From Streptomyces canus (lineage in GTDB: Bacteria; Actinomycetota; Actinomycetes; Streptomycetales; Streptomycetaceae): a stretch of DNA of 64,000 nt. Under the pieces are notes generated by a model. It saw only the letters and a list, made by a program, of their open reading frames with translations. It ran no database searches and had not been told where the DNA came from. The stretch is taken from contig NZ_JAUSYQ010000002.1 in the NCBI RefSeq assembly GCF_030816965.1, positions 10,034,001-10,098,000 of the forward strand, given 5' to 3'. The translations under genes and the position numbers were made by a program. This document shows positions 1-8,099 of the stretch, piece by piece. Within the stretch, counting starts at the first letter, position 1; every line of letters begins with the position of its first letter.

Positions 1-480
1 GTCACGCTCGTCGACGGTCGAGGTCCTCGCGTGCGGGTATGCCCCCCGCACGGTCCCGGTCGCCCGGATCTGCCCGGCCCAGGCCAGCGTGTTGGCGGCG
101 AAATCGGCGCAGCGCAGGATCGTCCAGTCCAGGCCGCTCTCCCGGGCGATGTCCTCGACCGCGTGGAACTGCTTCCGGAAGCGTGCGTGCCCGGCCGGGT
201 ACTGCACGGTCACGGCGGACAGTACGACCACTCTTGCCGCGCCCGTCTCGCGGGCGCGGGCCAACAGGTCGACAGCGGTGGGACCGGCGGCACGCGGGCT
301 GAGCAGGATGGCCTCCACGCCGTCGAGGGTGGGAACCTTCGCGGGGTGGACGAGCTGTGTCCCCGCGGGGAATTCGGCGTGCGGGTCGCGGGTGACAGCG
401 GCGACTTTCGGTCCCCCCTCGACCAGGAGGCGGACGGTTTCCCGGCCGACGACGCCAGTGGCCCCGGTAATCAGGATCAT
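1..480 (-). CDS. NAD(P)-binding NmrA-like protein, 3' end beyond window
   Basis: Reading leftwards from an ATG at 478-480, 160 codons stay open to the window edge, so the C-terminus is missing. The N-terminus MILITGATGVVGRETVRLL is a Rossmann dinucleotide-binding fold of the GxxGxxG type found in NmrA/atypical short-chain dehydrogenases. A later stretch (about residues 100-140, with SGLDWTILR) is typical of NmrA-like quinone reductases and epimerase-like proteins. The residues usable as an active site cannot be judged from the fragment. It lies downstream of the ECF41 sigma gene on the same strand. ECF41 loci classically pair with carboxymuconolactone decarboxylase, oxidoreductase or epimerase genes, so this is plausibly the epimerase/oxidoreductase partner. 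Substrate unknown. Confidence 0.8.
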   Translation of the reverse strand, partial: MILITGATGVVGRETVRLLVEGGPKVAAVTRDPHAEFPAGTQLVHPAKVPTLDGVEAILLSPRAAGPTAVDLLARARETGAARVVVLSAVTVQYPAGHARFRKQFHAVEDIARESGLDWTILRCADFAANTLAWAGQIRATGTVRGAYPHARTSTVDERD

Positions 481-635
481 GACTGAACCCCCAATGGGTG
501 TGTCGATAATCGATCTTGCGCGCTGGATGAGCGCGGTTCATATCGCGGGAAGACGTCACGGACGAGCCGTGCGCCAGGATCATCGGCATGCGGCACTGAA
601 ACCTCCGGTCCTGCCCTGTCAGGCTGGTCGGGAGA

Positions 636-1556
636 TCACTGGGTTTTACGGGTCTGCTTCACTTCCTGGTCGACGGCCCAGGCGTCAGCGACCGGGCCGA
701 GGTGGCTGAGCTTGTCGGGGTTGATGACCGCGCGGATCGTCTGGATCTGCCCGTCGAGTGTGTCGAGGGCGAGGATGTGGAGGATTTTGCCGTCGCGGTC
801 GCGGAAGAGCGCGCCAGGCTGGCCGTTGACCTCGTGCGGTTCGAACGTGATGTCGATCCGGGCCATGAGCGGGTAGACGGTCGCGAGCAGCCTGGCCACG
901 TTCTCGGCGCCGGTGACGGCCCTGGCCAGCTGCGGTGCCTTGCCACCGCCGTCCCCGATGAGCTGGACGTCGGCGGACAGCAGATTCTGCAGTCCGTCCA
1001 CGTCTCCCTGCGTCAGTGCCTCGAAGAACCGCCTCGCCAGCTCCTGCCGCTCCTGGCGGTCCGCTTCGAACCGGGGCCGTCCCTCGTGCATGTGGCGGCG
1101 TGCCCGTACGAGCAGCTGTCGGCACGCGGCCTCCGAGCGCCCCACCGCGGCGGCGATCTCGGCGAAGCCGAAGGCGAAGACCTCCCGCAGCACGAACACC
1201 GACCGCTCCAGCGGACTGAGCCGCTCCAGGAGCAGCAGCGCCGCCATCGACACCGAGTCGGCCAGCTCCGCCGCGCGGGCCGGGTCCTCGTACGGATCAT
1301 CCAGCAGCGGCTCGGGCAACCACGGTCCGACGTACTTCTCCCGCCGCACCCGGGCGGAGCGCAGCACGTCGATCGCGATCCGGGTCACCGTGGCTGACAA
1401 GAACGCCTTGGCCGACACGGGCCGGGTTCTCGAGGCGTCGTAGCGGAGCCAGGTCTCCTGCACCGCGTCCTCCGCTTCGCCCACGCTGCCCAGGATCCGG
1501 TACGCGATCGAGAACAGCAGCGGCCGCAGCTCCTCGAACTCCTCGACCTTGCCCAC
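636..1556 (-). CDS. ECF41-family RNA polymerase sigma factor (SigJ-like)
   Basis: A 306-residue extracytoplasmic-function sigma factor. Region sigma2 lies at about residues 8-75 (SIAYRILGSVGEAEDAVQETW) and sigma4 at about 100-160 (ERLSPLERSVFVLREVF, then a helix-turn-helix with GRSEAACRQ). These are followed by a SnoaL-like C-terminal extension of about 130 residues. That extension carries the two ECF41 signatures, DGGGK at 202-206 and NPDKL at 279-283. In characterised ECF41 proteins this extension replaces an anti-sigma factor and tunes activity (known for the family). The CMD and DoxX-like genes just upstream carry matches to the ECF41 promoter, so they are the likely targets. No obvious ECF41 promoter was seen directly before this gene. 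Confidence 0.93.
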   Translation of the reverse strand: MGKVEEFEELRPLLFSIAYRILGSVGEAEDAVQETWLRYDASRTRPVSAKAFLSATVTRIAIDVLRSARVRREKYVGPWLPEPLLDDPYEDPARAAELADSVSMAALLLLERLSPLERSVFVLREVFAFGFAEIAAAVGRSEAACRQLLVRARRHMHEGRPRFEADRQERQELARRFFEALTQGDVDGLQNLLSADVQLIGDGGGKAPQLARAVTGAENVARLLATVYPLMARIDITFEPHEVNGQPGALFRDRDGKILHILALDTLDGQIQTIRAVINPDKLSHLGPVADAWAVDQEVKQTRKTQ

Positions 1557-1737
1557 GCCGACTCCCCCCTTTGCGGTCTGTGTGCCCGGCCGGACCCGTG
1601 CCGGCGAGGCATCTTTCGAAGGTCATCCGATGTGTGAGCGGAGCGGACAACGCCCGCGCCCGCGGACGACCTGATGGCCTTGAGCATGGCGTTCCGGCCC
1701 CGGCAGGCCTGACCCGGGCCAGGGGTGCGGTGGCGGT

Positions 1738-2211
1738 TCAGTGGAACTGGCCGACCTGGTAATCACCGGCCGGCTGCTGGGTGATGATGTTCAGCCGGTT
1801 CACCGTGTTCATGAACGAGACCAGCAGCACGAGGGCCGTGAGCTGCTCCTCGTCATAGTGCTGGGCGGCATGCGCCCACACCTCGTCGCTGACCCCGGTG
1901 GCCGCGTCCGCGACCCGGGTCCCCTGCTCCGCCAATGCGAGCGCGGCGCGTTCAGCCTCGGTGAAGACCGTTGCTTCCCGCCAAGCCGCGATCAAGTTCA
2001 GCCGCACCGGGCTCTCGCCGGCCGCGGCGGCTTCCTTGGTGTGCATGTCGATGCAGGCCGCGCAGCCGTTGATCTGGCTCACGCGCAGCGCTACCAACTC
2101 CTGCGTCGTAGCCGGCAGCGGCGATTCCTTCAGCTCCCGGCCGACCGACATGAAGTACTTGAGCGCCTTGCGGGCGGTCGGGCTGGCGAAGTAGTTCAAT
2201 CGCGCGTCCAT
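1738..2211 (-). CDS. Carboxymuconolactone decarboxylase / AhpD-like protein
   Basis: A 157-residue protein of the CMD/AhpD family. The redox motif CAAC (C50, C53) sits in INGCAACIDMHTKEA with the family histidine a few residues on (H57), as expected for an alkylhydroperoxidase-like thiol peroxidase. The start at 2209-2211 is chosen because GGAGGAG lies just upstream and the family N-terminus (YFASPTARKAL) begins there; the reading frame extends further but is not protein-like. A strong ECF41-type promoter ends about 40 nt upstream. CMD proteins are the most frequent targets of ECF41 sigma factors, and the sigma gene lies immediately downstream on the same strand. Probable role: peroxide or organic-radical detoxification; the actual substrate is unknown. 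Confidence 0.9.
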   Translation of the reverse strand: MDARLNYFASPTARKALKYFMSVGRELKESPLPATTQELVALRVSQINGCAACIDMHTKEAAAAGESPVRLNLIAAWREATVFTEAERAALALAEQGTRVADAATGVSDEVWAHAAQHYDEEQLTALVLLVSFMNTVNRLNIITQQPAGDYQVGQFH

Positions 2212-2250
2212 CGTGTGCTCCTCCACGTTCGTCGATGCCTTCACCCCTGA

Positions 2251-2278
2251 GACGAGGCGGGCCCTCACGCCTGTGACA
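2251..2278 (-). promoter_or_regulatory. ECF41-type promoter of the CMD gene
   Basis: On the minus strand, TGTCACA (2272-2278) is followed by a 17-nt spacer and CGTC (2251-2254). This matches the described ECF41 promoter (TGTCACA in -35, CGTC in -10). Transcription would start about 2245, giving a leader of some 35 nt with the GGAGGAG ribosome site before the ATG at 2211. Confidence 0.75.
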
Positions 2279-2321
2279 CGACGCGGTGTGACCCACGTCT
2301 CTCCGCTGACCGGACTCGGGA

Positions 2322-2348
2322 TGTGACAGGCCGAGTCGCTGCCTCGTC
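2322..2348 (+). promoter_or_regulatory. Probable ECF41-type promoter of the DoxX-like gene
   Basis: TGTGACA at 2322-2328, a 16-nt spacer and CGTC at 2345-2348 resemble the ECF41 promoter with one mismatch in the -35 element. It points away from the CMD promoter, so one sigma factor could drive both divergent genes. Transcription would begin near 2354, about 30 nt before the start codon. Confidence 0.55.
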
Positions 2349-2382
2349 GCGGGTACGGAAGTCCTCGATCAGGGAGTTGATG

Positions 2383-2766
2383 ATGAACGTCACGCTGTGG
2401 ATCATCGCTGGGGTGCTCGCCGCCGTCTGCCTGGTGGGCAGCTCCAAGATGTTCGTGCCGCAGGAGAAGCTGGCCGCGATGGGCTCCTCTGCGCAGTGGG
2501 TCCTGGAGTTCAGGCCCGGGACTCTCAAGGCCATCGGCTCCGTCGAGCTGCTGGCTGCGGTCGGCCTGATTCTGCCCGCGGTGCTCGACATCGCGCCGGT
2601 GCTGGTGCCGCTGGCCGCCACCGGACTCGTTCTGCTGTTCGCCTGCGCGGTCACCATGCGTCTGCGCCGTGGCGAGAAGGCCACGATCGCCCGCGACCTG
2701 ATCTACCTCGCCCTTGCCGCCTTCATCGCATGGGGCCGTTTCGGCCCCGAGTCCTTCACCGGCTGA
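2383..2766 (+). CDS. DoxX-like small membrane protein
   Basis: A 127-residue protein with four hydrophobic segments (about residues 2-22, 45-65, 70-92, 103-120) and the DoxX-like pattern of a KMF...QEKL loop after the first helix, then KAIGSVELLAAVGLILP in the second. DoxX/DoxD-like proteins are inner-membrane proteins often linked to redox or thiol stress. The exact function of this subgroup is not known. ATG codons occur at 2380 and 2383; the second has the better spacing from AGGGAG at 2371. The gene is divergent from the CMD gene and has its own ECF41-like promoter, so it probably belongs to the same regulon. Confidence 0.85.
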   Translation: MNVTLWIIAGVLAAVCLVGSSKMFVPQEKLAAMGSSAQWVLEFRPGTLKAIGSVELLAAVGLILPAVLDIAPVLVPLAATGLVLLFACAVTMRLRRGEKATIARDLIYLALAAFIAWGRFGPESFTG

Positions 2767-2978
2767 CCACCGGCGCATATCAGTCGAGCGCCGAAGTGCC
2801 GGGCACACTCCAGGTCGTAGCCGATACACCTACCAGCCAACGGAGTTGGCTACGACGTCACTCTCTTCAGCAAGGAACACCCGCCTACTACAACAGCTTC
2901 GTCGCTATTGAACTTGCGTCGCGCCGCACAAAGAACACCGTCGAGTGCCGGGACCCACGTCGGCTGCCGGTGCGCGGT

Positions 2979-4108
2979 TCAGGCGGACTGCTCGGCGGTG
3001 GCCGCCGTCTCGCGACGCTGGGCCCGCAGCAGTCGGCGGCCCTGTTCGCCCTTGGCCCAGGTGTGGGAGCCGGGCTTGCGTGCCTCGTCCACCAGCTGCT
3101 TGATGGTGTGCTTGCACACGAACTCCTTCACCTTCGCGCCTGTCCGGCCGCCGAGGTGGAGCCGCCTGGCGGTGTCGTCCTTGTGGGCGAACTGGAACAT
3201 GCCCGCACGGCGCCCCAGGCTGATGCACTGGCCGGCGAACCCCAGGTCGATCGGTGCGGGCCGCTTGCCCGTGATGCGGCTGAGCACCGTGTCGGCGGCG
3301 TGTGCGCCCAGCGGGCCGGCGGCCTGGCAGCTCATCCGGAACGGCATGTCCGACGGTGCCGCCGAGTCACCGGCGGCGACGATCCGCTCGTCGTCGATGC
3401 TCGTCAGGGTCTCGTCGGTGAGCAGGCGGCCCAGAGCGTCGGTGCTGAGCCCACTGCGGGCGGCCAGGTCCGGCACGCCGAACCCGGCGGTCCGGATGGT
3501 GACCTCGCTCGACAGGACACCGTCACCCCGAGGCCGGCCAGCCGCTTGGCGAGCGAGCGGCGGCCGTTCGGGTGCAGGTAGGGGCCGAGCAGCCCGCCGC
3601 AGACCAGGGTCACGGTGCGGCCCGCCTCCGCCAGTTCGGCGGCGGTCTCGATGCCGGTCGGACCGGCTCCGACCACCGTCACAGGGGCCGTGGCGGGAGC
3701 GGCGTCGAGGACCGACCGCAGGCGCCGCGCCTCCTCGAACGTGGCGATCGGGTGGGCGAACTCGGCGGCTCCGGGTACGCCCGGATCGGCGCTGCCGCTG
3801 CCCACCGCGTAGATCAGGTAGTCGTTAGCTGCCGTGTCGCCGCTCGCCAGCTCCACCCGGCGCCTCGTCGCGTCGATCCGGGTCACGGTGTCGACCACCA
3901 GTCGGACGCGCTCCCCCAGGACCTTCCGGTAGTCGTTGACGGCCTTGTGCGTTCCGCCCGCCGGCTGGTGCAGTCGGATCCGCTCGACGAAGTCCGGGCG
4001 GGCGTTGATCAGCGTCACGGTCACGTCGTCGCGCTGTGTCAGCCGGTTGGCCGCCATGACCCCGGCGTATCCGCCGCCGATCACGACGACTTCAGTGTTC
4101 TCAGCCAT
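2979..4108 (-). pseudogene. NADH dehydrogenase-like FAD oxidoreductase, broken by a deletion/frameshift
   Basis: The start is ATG at 4106-4108 with GGAGG upstream. The N-terminal part MAENTEVVVIGGGYAGVM is a FAD-binding GxGxxG fold. A second dinucleotide fold VTVVGAGPTGIETAAELAEAG for NADH follows. This is the type-II NADH dehydrogenase/AIF-like pattern. After LGVTV (about 3525) the frame breaks, and the rest of the protein (TAGFGVPDLAARSGLS, then IVAAGDSAA) continues in another frame to the stop at 2979. Relatives have some 20-30 residues between these parts, so sequence is missing as well as frameshifted. The protein should not be functional as drawn. The truncated SnoaL-like gene lies just upstream on the same strand and was probably co-transcribed. 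Confidence 0.8.
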
Positions 4109-4221
4109 GGTTTGTTTCCTCCGCTGTATAGGAATTCGCGTTTCAGGAATCCGCGCACGCAAGATGTCGACTTGGCGCGCAAGATGCCGACTTCGCACAC
4201 CGTGACGGCGTGCGGGACGGA

Positions 4222-4558
4222 TCAGCTGAGGCCGAGGCGCTGCGGCGCCGAGCCGCGGACCGGGGTGGAGTCCAGGTACCGGACCTCGTAGATGCGTCGC
4301 AGTGTCGCCGTCCAGCCGGATGACGCCCGGGTGGACGTTCTGCACGAAGAACTCCCAGAGCGACTGGCCCCACTCGATCCCCGCGCGGATCTCCTCGCGG
4401 CCGACGAACTCCTTGTCGATGTGCGGCCAGCGCATGGCGCCCTCGGGCGTGAACAGCGAGACGGCGCGTTCGAAGTCACGCATCATCACCGCGTCCGTGA
4501 GCTCGGCTCGCAGCGCCTCTATCTCGACGCGATCGGCGATGGCCCGCATGTCGCCCAT
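4222..4558 (-). pseudogene. SnoaL-like (NTF2-fold) protein with internal deletion
   Basis: ATG at 4556-4558 begins a SnoaL-like domain (IEALRAELTDAVMMRDFERA, then REEIRAGIEWGQSLWEFFVQNVHP). Near 4295 the frame shifts into RRIYEVRYLDSTPVRGSAPQ, which is the usual C-terminal end of this family, and stops at 4222. About 30 residues of the middle (the part after DGDTA in relatives) are absent. Family members are small alpha+beta barrel enzymes or binding proteins of varied function. It stands upstream of the broken FAD oxidoreductase and divergent from a LysR gene, a usual arrangement for a LysR-controlled operon. Confidence 0.7.
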
Positions 4559-4671
4559 CGGTTTCCCTCCCCATCCATGTGTGCGTCAGGCGGGTGCCGC
4601 CTGTCCGCTGGTGATGGATCCAGCATCGGCGCGGGCGAACAGCGGAACAATGTAAGGTTCCTTGGGCTATT

Positions 4672-4689
4672 CATAATGTGGCGGTTATG
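4672..4689. promoter_or_regulatory. Candidate LysR operator between divergent genes
   Basis: CATAA at 4672-4676 and TTATG at 4685-4689 form perfect inverted arms with an 8-nt spacer (the T-N11-A type bound by LysR proteins), inside an AT-richer stretch. TTATGCATG is repeated at 4701-4709, overlapping the LysR start. It lies between the SnoaL-like gene and the LysR gene. Confidence 0.45.
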
Positions 4690-4707
4690 CATGGGTGGGG
4701 GTTATGC

Positions 4708-5597
4708 ATGGAGCTGCGTGACATCGAGATCTTCCTGACCTTGGCCGAGGAGCTGCACTTCGGACGCACCGCGGAGCGGCTTCATGTGTCCCAGGCCCGC
4801 GTCAGTCAGGCATCGCCAAGCAGGAACGGCGCCTCGGCGTCGTCCTGTTCGACCGCACCAGCCGGCGCGTCGCCCTGACCCCGGTCGGCCGGCGTCTGCG
4901 CGAGGACCTCCAGCAAGCCGTCGACCTTCTCCGGGAAGGGCTCGCCCGCGCCGAAGCGGCCGGCTCGGGGACGAGGCAGACTCTGCGCCTGGGTGTGTTC
5001 GGCCATGCCGGCCACGAACTGCGCCCCTCATCGAGGCCTTCCGCTCCCGCCACCCCGGCAGCGATGTCCAGTTCGGCGAGATCAACGGCAGCGACCCGTT
5101 CACCGCGCTGCGCACCGGAGAGCACGACGCGCACGTGCTCTGGCTTCCGGTGGCCGAACCGGACCTCACGGTCGGCCCGACCGCGCTGGCCGGAGGCCGC
5201 GTGCTCGCCGTGGCGGCAGACCATCCGCTGGCCGAGCGCGGCACCGCGTCCCTGGAAGACCTCGGCGACAACCATGTCGTCGACTTCGGCCCCGCCGCCC
5301 CCGAGTACTGGATCGCGGCCATGGTCCCCACGCGTACGCCGCTCGGCCGCCGTATCCCGCGCGGGCCCGCCGCGCGTACTTTCCACGAGGTTCTCTCCCT
5401 GGTCGCCTCCGGACAGTGCGTCCACCCCGCTGGGCGAGATCGCCGCCCGCTACAACAGTCCCCCCGGCATCGTCTTCCTCCCCGTTCACGACGCCCCCAC
5501 CATCCACTACGCCCTCACGTGGCGATCCACCGACGACAGCCCCACCCTCCACACACTGGCCCAGACCGCCGCCGACCTCGGCCCCATCTCCATGTGA
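4708..5597 (+). pseudogene. LysR-family regulator interrupted by three single-base frameshifts
   Basis: The N-terminus MELRDIEIFLTLAEELHFGR with RLHVSQARVSQA is a clear LysR winged helix-turn-helix. The frame breaks near 4810, where one C is missing before ATCGCCAAGCAGG. It breaks again near 5030, where a run of C is one short before TCATCGAGG, and near 5420, where a C run is one too long. If these are mended the protein continues through a normal effector domain (LRLGVFGHAGHE, then ALAGGRVLAVAADHPLAERG) to ITHYAL-type C-terminal sequence and a stop at 5597, full family length of about 296 residues. All three lesions are +/-1 changes in C runs, so sequence error is as likely as true decay. 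Confidence 0.8.
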
Positions 5598-5684
5598 CAG
5601 CGGATGACGGGCAGTTGATGGTCGCCGCTGCTGGACGCCAGGCCGGGCCCCGGCGATGGAGTGGCGTCCGCGCAACGTCAGCGC

Positions 5685-6155
5685 CTACCTGACGGTGTTC
5701 ACCCGAAGCACCCCCGGACCACGCAACGGGAGCGTCCGGCTGAGGACGAGGTTGGTGGTGGTGCTCCCGAACTCGGCCAGCTCGTCAACGATCTCCTCCA
5801 GGTGGGCCATCGACGGGGCCACCACCTTCATGACGTAGCAGTCGTCTCCGGTGGTGCGAAGGCACTCCAGGATCTCCGAGCGCTCCTCCAGCAGCCGGCG
5901 CAGCGGCTGGTGCCGGGTTCCCGGCCCCGGGTACTTGAGCCGGACCACCGCCATCACCGGGTAACCGGTCCGCTCCGGGTTCACCTCCGCCCGGTACCCA
6001 GTGATCACCCCGGCCTCCTCGAGCCGACGCACCCGCTCCTTGGTCGCCGACGCGCTCAGGTTCACCCGCCGCGCCAGCTCGGTGAACGGGATCCGGCCGT
6101 CCTGTTGGACTTCTGCCAGGATCGCCCAGTCCGTCACGTCGAGACTCTCGGTCAT
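5685..6155 (-). CDS. Lrp/AsnC-family transcriptional regulator
   Basis: A 156-residue protein. An N-terminal AsnC-type helix-turn-helix (about residues 5-60: DWAILAEVQQDGRIPFTELARR, then LSASATKERVRRLE) is followed by the RAM effector-binding domain (about 70-150), which usually forms dimers and octamers and senses amino acids. It is divergent from the LLM oxidoreductase/deaminase operon, with about 95 bp between the starts, so it probably controls that operon and itself. The effector cannot be inferred. Confidence 0.9.
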   Translation of the reverse strand: MTESLDVTDWAILAEVQQDGRIPFTELARRVNLSASATKERVRRLEEAGVITGYRAEVNPERTGYPVMAVVRLKYPGPGTRHQPLRRLLEERSEILECLRTTGDDCYVMKVVAPSMAHLEEIVDELAEFGSTTTNLVLSRTLPLRGPGVLRVNTVR

Positions 6156-6236
6156 ACGCCCATTCTACCGGCGGATCCACGGCCGAACCGCCTCTGAACA
6201 GGCGGGAATCCCTTCTGGCGACCCGTACGCCCTGCC

Positions 6237-6250
6237 TAGGGTTGGGCCCT
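6237..6250 (+). promoter_or_regulatory. Possible -10 element of a leaderless LLM-gene transcript
   Basis: TAGGGT at 6237-6242 fits the actinobacterial -10 pattern TAnnnT and ends 8 nt before the ATG at 6251. No Shine-Dalgarno sequence is present between them. Leaderless transcription is common in Streptomyces and would explain this spacing. Confidence 0.4.
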
Positions 6251-7126
6251 ATGAAGATCGGAGTGAACGTCCCCAATTTCGGCCCGGGCACCGACCCCGG
6301 AGTGTTGCGAAGCTGGGCCCAGACCGTGGAGGGCCTGGGCTTCGACCTACTGATGATCTCGGACCACATAGCCATTACGCCGGATGTCGCCGAGCGCTAC
6401 CCGGCCCCCTTCTACGAGCCCTTCACCACCTTGTCCTGGCTGGCCGGCCTCACCACCCGTATCCAGCTCGGCACGACAGTCCTCATCGCTCCCTACCGGC
6501 ATCCGCTGCTCACCGCCCGAATGGCGGCCAATCTGAATGAGCTGAGCGGCGGCCGGCTGATCCTCGGCGTGGGAGTGGGCTGGGCGCGGCAGGAGTTCAC
6601 CGCCCTCGACATCCCGTTCTCACAGCGCGGACAGCTGACCGACAGCCACCTGCGGGACATCCGGGCCGCCTGGAAGGACACCGCCTCATACGGAGACCGC
6701 CGGATCCCGGTGTGGGTCGGCGGCAACAGCGACGCGGGGCTGCGCCGGGCCGTACGACTCGGAGACGCATGGCATCCGCTGCACCCCACCATGCCGTGGC
6801 TGCGCGAAGCCGCAGGCAGGCTGCAGACGTACGCGGACGAGCAACACTTGCCCGTGCCCGCCCTGGCTCCCCGCATCGCCCTGCGACTCACCAAGGAACC
6901 GGTCGACGGAGCGGGACGGCTCGCCGGTGAGGGCACCATCGACCAGATCATGGACGACCTCGACCAACTGCGGCTGCTGGGCGCCAAGTCCGTCGTCCTC
7001 GACACCTACCAGGGCGACCCCCACGCGACATGTCACCCGCAGGCGGCCTGGCAAGCCCTCGCCACCGTGGCCGCGCACCTTCTCCAGCCCAACACCCCAC
7101 CCCGCACCACGAGGGAGCAGTCATGA
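6251..7126 (+). CDS. LLM-class flavin/F420-dependent oxidoreductase
   Basis: A 291-residue TIM-barrel oxidoreductase of the luciferase-like family, close in pattern to the F420-dependent TIGR03619-type group: MKIGVNVPNFGP at the start, SDHIAITPDVAERYPAPFYEP, the TRIQLGTTVLI strand, and GGRLILGVGVGW. Members bind F420 or FMN and oxidise or reduce diverse small molecules. The ATG at 6251 begins exactly at the conserved N-terminus; an earlier TTG adds only three residues. The stop overlaps the next start (ATGA at 7123-7126), so this gene and the deaminase are translationally coupled. The divergent Lrp gene is the likely regulator. Substrate unknown. Confidence 0.88.
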   Translation: MKIGVNVPNFGPGTDPGVLRSWAQTVEGLGFDLLMISDHIAITPDVAERYPAPFYEPFTTLSWLAGLTTRIQLGTTVLIAPYRHPLLTARMAANLNELSGGRLILGVGVGWARQEFTALDIPFSQRGQLTDSHLRDIRAAWKDTASYGDRRIPVWVGGNSDAGLRRAVRLGDAWHPLHPTMPWLREAAGRLQTYADEQHLPVPALAPRIALRLTKEPVDGAGRLAGEGTIDQIMDDLDQLRLLGAKSVVLDTYQGDPHATCHPQAAWQALATVAAHLLQPNTPPRTTREQS

Positions 7127-7551
7127 CCACACCCGACGACCACACCCTCCTCCGACAGGCCATCTCTCTCGCGGCCAAGGCACGCACGAGCGGCAACCCG
7201 CCCTTTGGATCTCTGTTGGCAGGACCGGACGGGACGATCCTGGCCGAGGAGCACAACACCACCCTCACCGACAACGACGTCACCGCACACCCGGAACTCA
7301 AATTGGCGAGGTGGGCCGCAAGAGAACTCGACGCGCAGACGGCGGCAGGCACCACCATGTACACCAGCTGCCAGCCGTGCGGGATGTGCAATGCCGTCAT
7401 CCAATGGGCAGGACTGCGACGAGTGGTGTTCGCCCTGTCCAACGAACAGCTCCTGGACATCAGGCCGGGCAGCAGCCGAACGCCCGTGCCGCAGGACGGC
7501 CCCGCGCTGCTCGACGAGGTACGGGCCGCGGTCGAGCCCTACTACCGCTGA
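7123..7551 (+). CDS. Nucleoside deaminase (cytidine/guanine deaminase family)
   Basis: A 142-residue zinc deaminase. It has the catalytic HPE motif in TAHPELKLAR (about residues 52-54) and the second zinc ligands in PCGMC (about 85-89, TSCQPCGMCNAVIQ). This is the CDA/tRNA-adenosine/guanine deaminase fold, and free-base or nucleoside deaminases of this length are common. GGGAG upstream and the ATGA overlap with the LLM gene fix the start. Coupling with an LLM oxidoreductase suggests a short catabolic or salvage step on a nitrogenous heterocycle (inference); the substrate cannot be named. Confidence 0.87.
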   Translation: MTTPDDHTLLRQAISLAAKARTSGNPPFGSLLAGPDGTILAEEHNTTLTDNDVTAHPELKLARWAARELDAQTAAGTTMYTSCQPCGMCNAVIQWAGLRRVVFALSNEQLLDIRPGSSRTPVPQDGPALLDEVRAAVEPYYR

Positions 7552-7671
7552 CCGCCGGGCCCAGGGCAGAGCGGAACGCACCTGGGTACGCTCGCCCCTC
7601 CAAAGGAGCCACACCCATTTGACTTAGTGCAGAGAAGCACGGCGCATTTCAAACGTGAGTTCGCGGGCCGC

Positions 7672-8095
7672 ATGAACTGCGCTGTCTGGGACTTTTCCCC
7701 AACCGGGACACCGCCCCCACCGCGGCCGGGCACAAGATCGTGCTCACAGGGTCAACGACACCCTCGACGCCGAGGTCCTGCGCGCCCTGGCCACGGACGG
7801 CACGAAGATGATCGCCCAACGCGCCACCGGCTACAACAACATCGACCTGACGGAGGCCGAGGAACTCGACCTGACGGTGGCCCGGGTGTCGTCCTACTCG
7901 CCCTCGTCGGTCGCCGAGTTCGCTTGGGCGCTGGCGCTCGCCGTCGACCGGCGGATCGTTCGTGCCGCGCACCGCACCCGGGAGTTCGACTTCCGGCTCG
8001 ACGGGCTGATGGGCCGTGACCTGCACGGCCGGACGGCCGGTGTGGTGGGCACCGGCAAGATCGAGGCCGCGTTCGCGCGGGGCCCGTGGGCGTCG
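7672..8095 (+). pseudogene. D-2-hydroxyacid dehydrogenase remnant
   Basis: The start MNCAVWDFSP and the later stretch NDTLDAEVLRALATDGTK, QRATGYNNIDLTEAEEL, SSYSPSSVAEFAWALALA and GRTAGVVGTGKI belong to the D-lactate dehydrogenase-like 2-hydroxyacid dehydrogenases. The N-terminal portion is deleted and frameshifted between about 7700 and 7750. The protein is cut just after the NAD-binding glycine motif, so the catalytic Arg/Glu/His region is lost. Beyond about 8095 the sequence runs directly into a nitroreductase remnant, marking a deletion junction. It cannot make an active enzyme. Confidence 0.75.
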
Positions 8096-8099
8096 GTTC

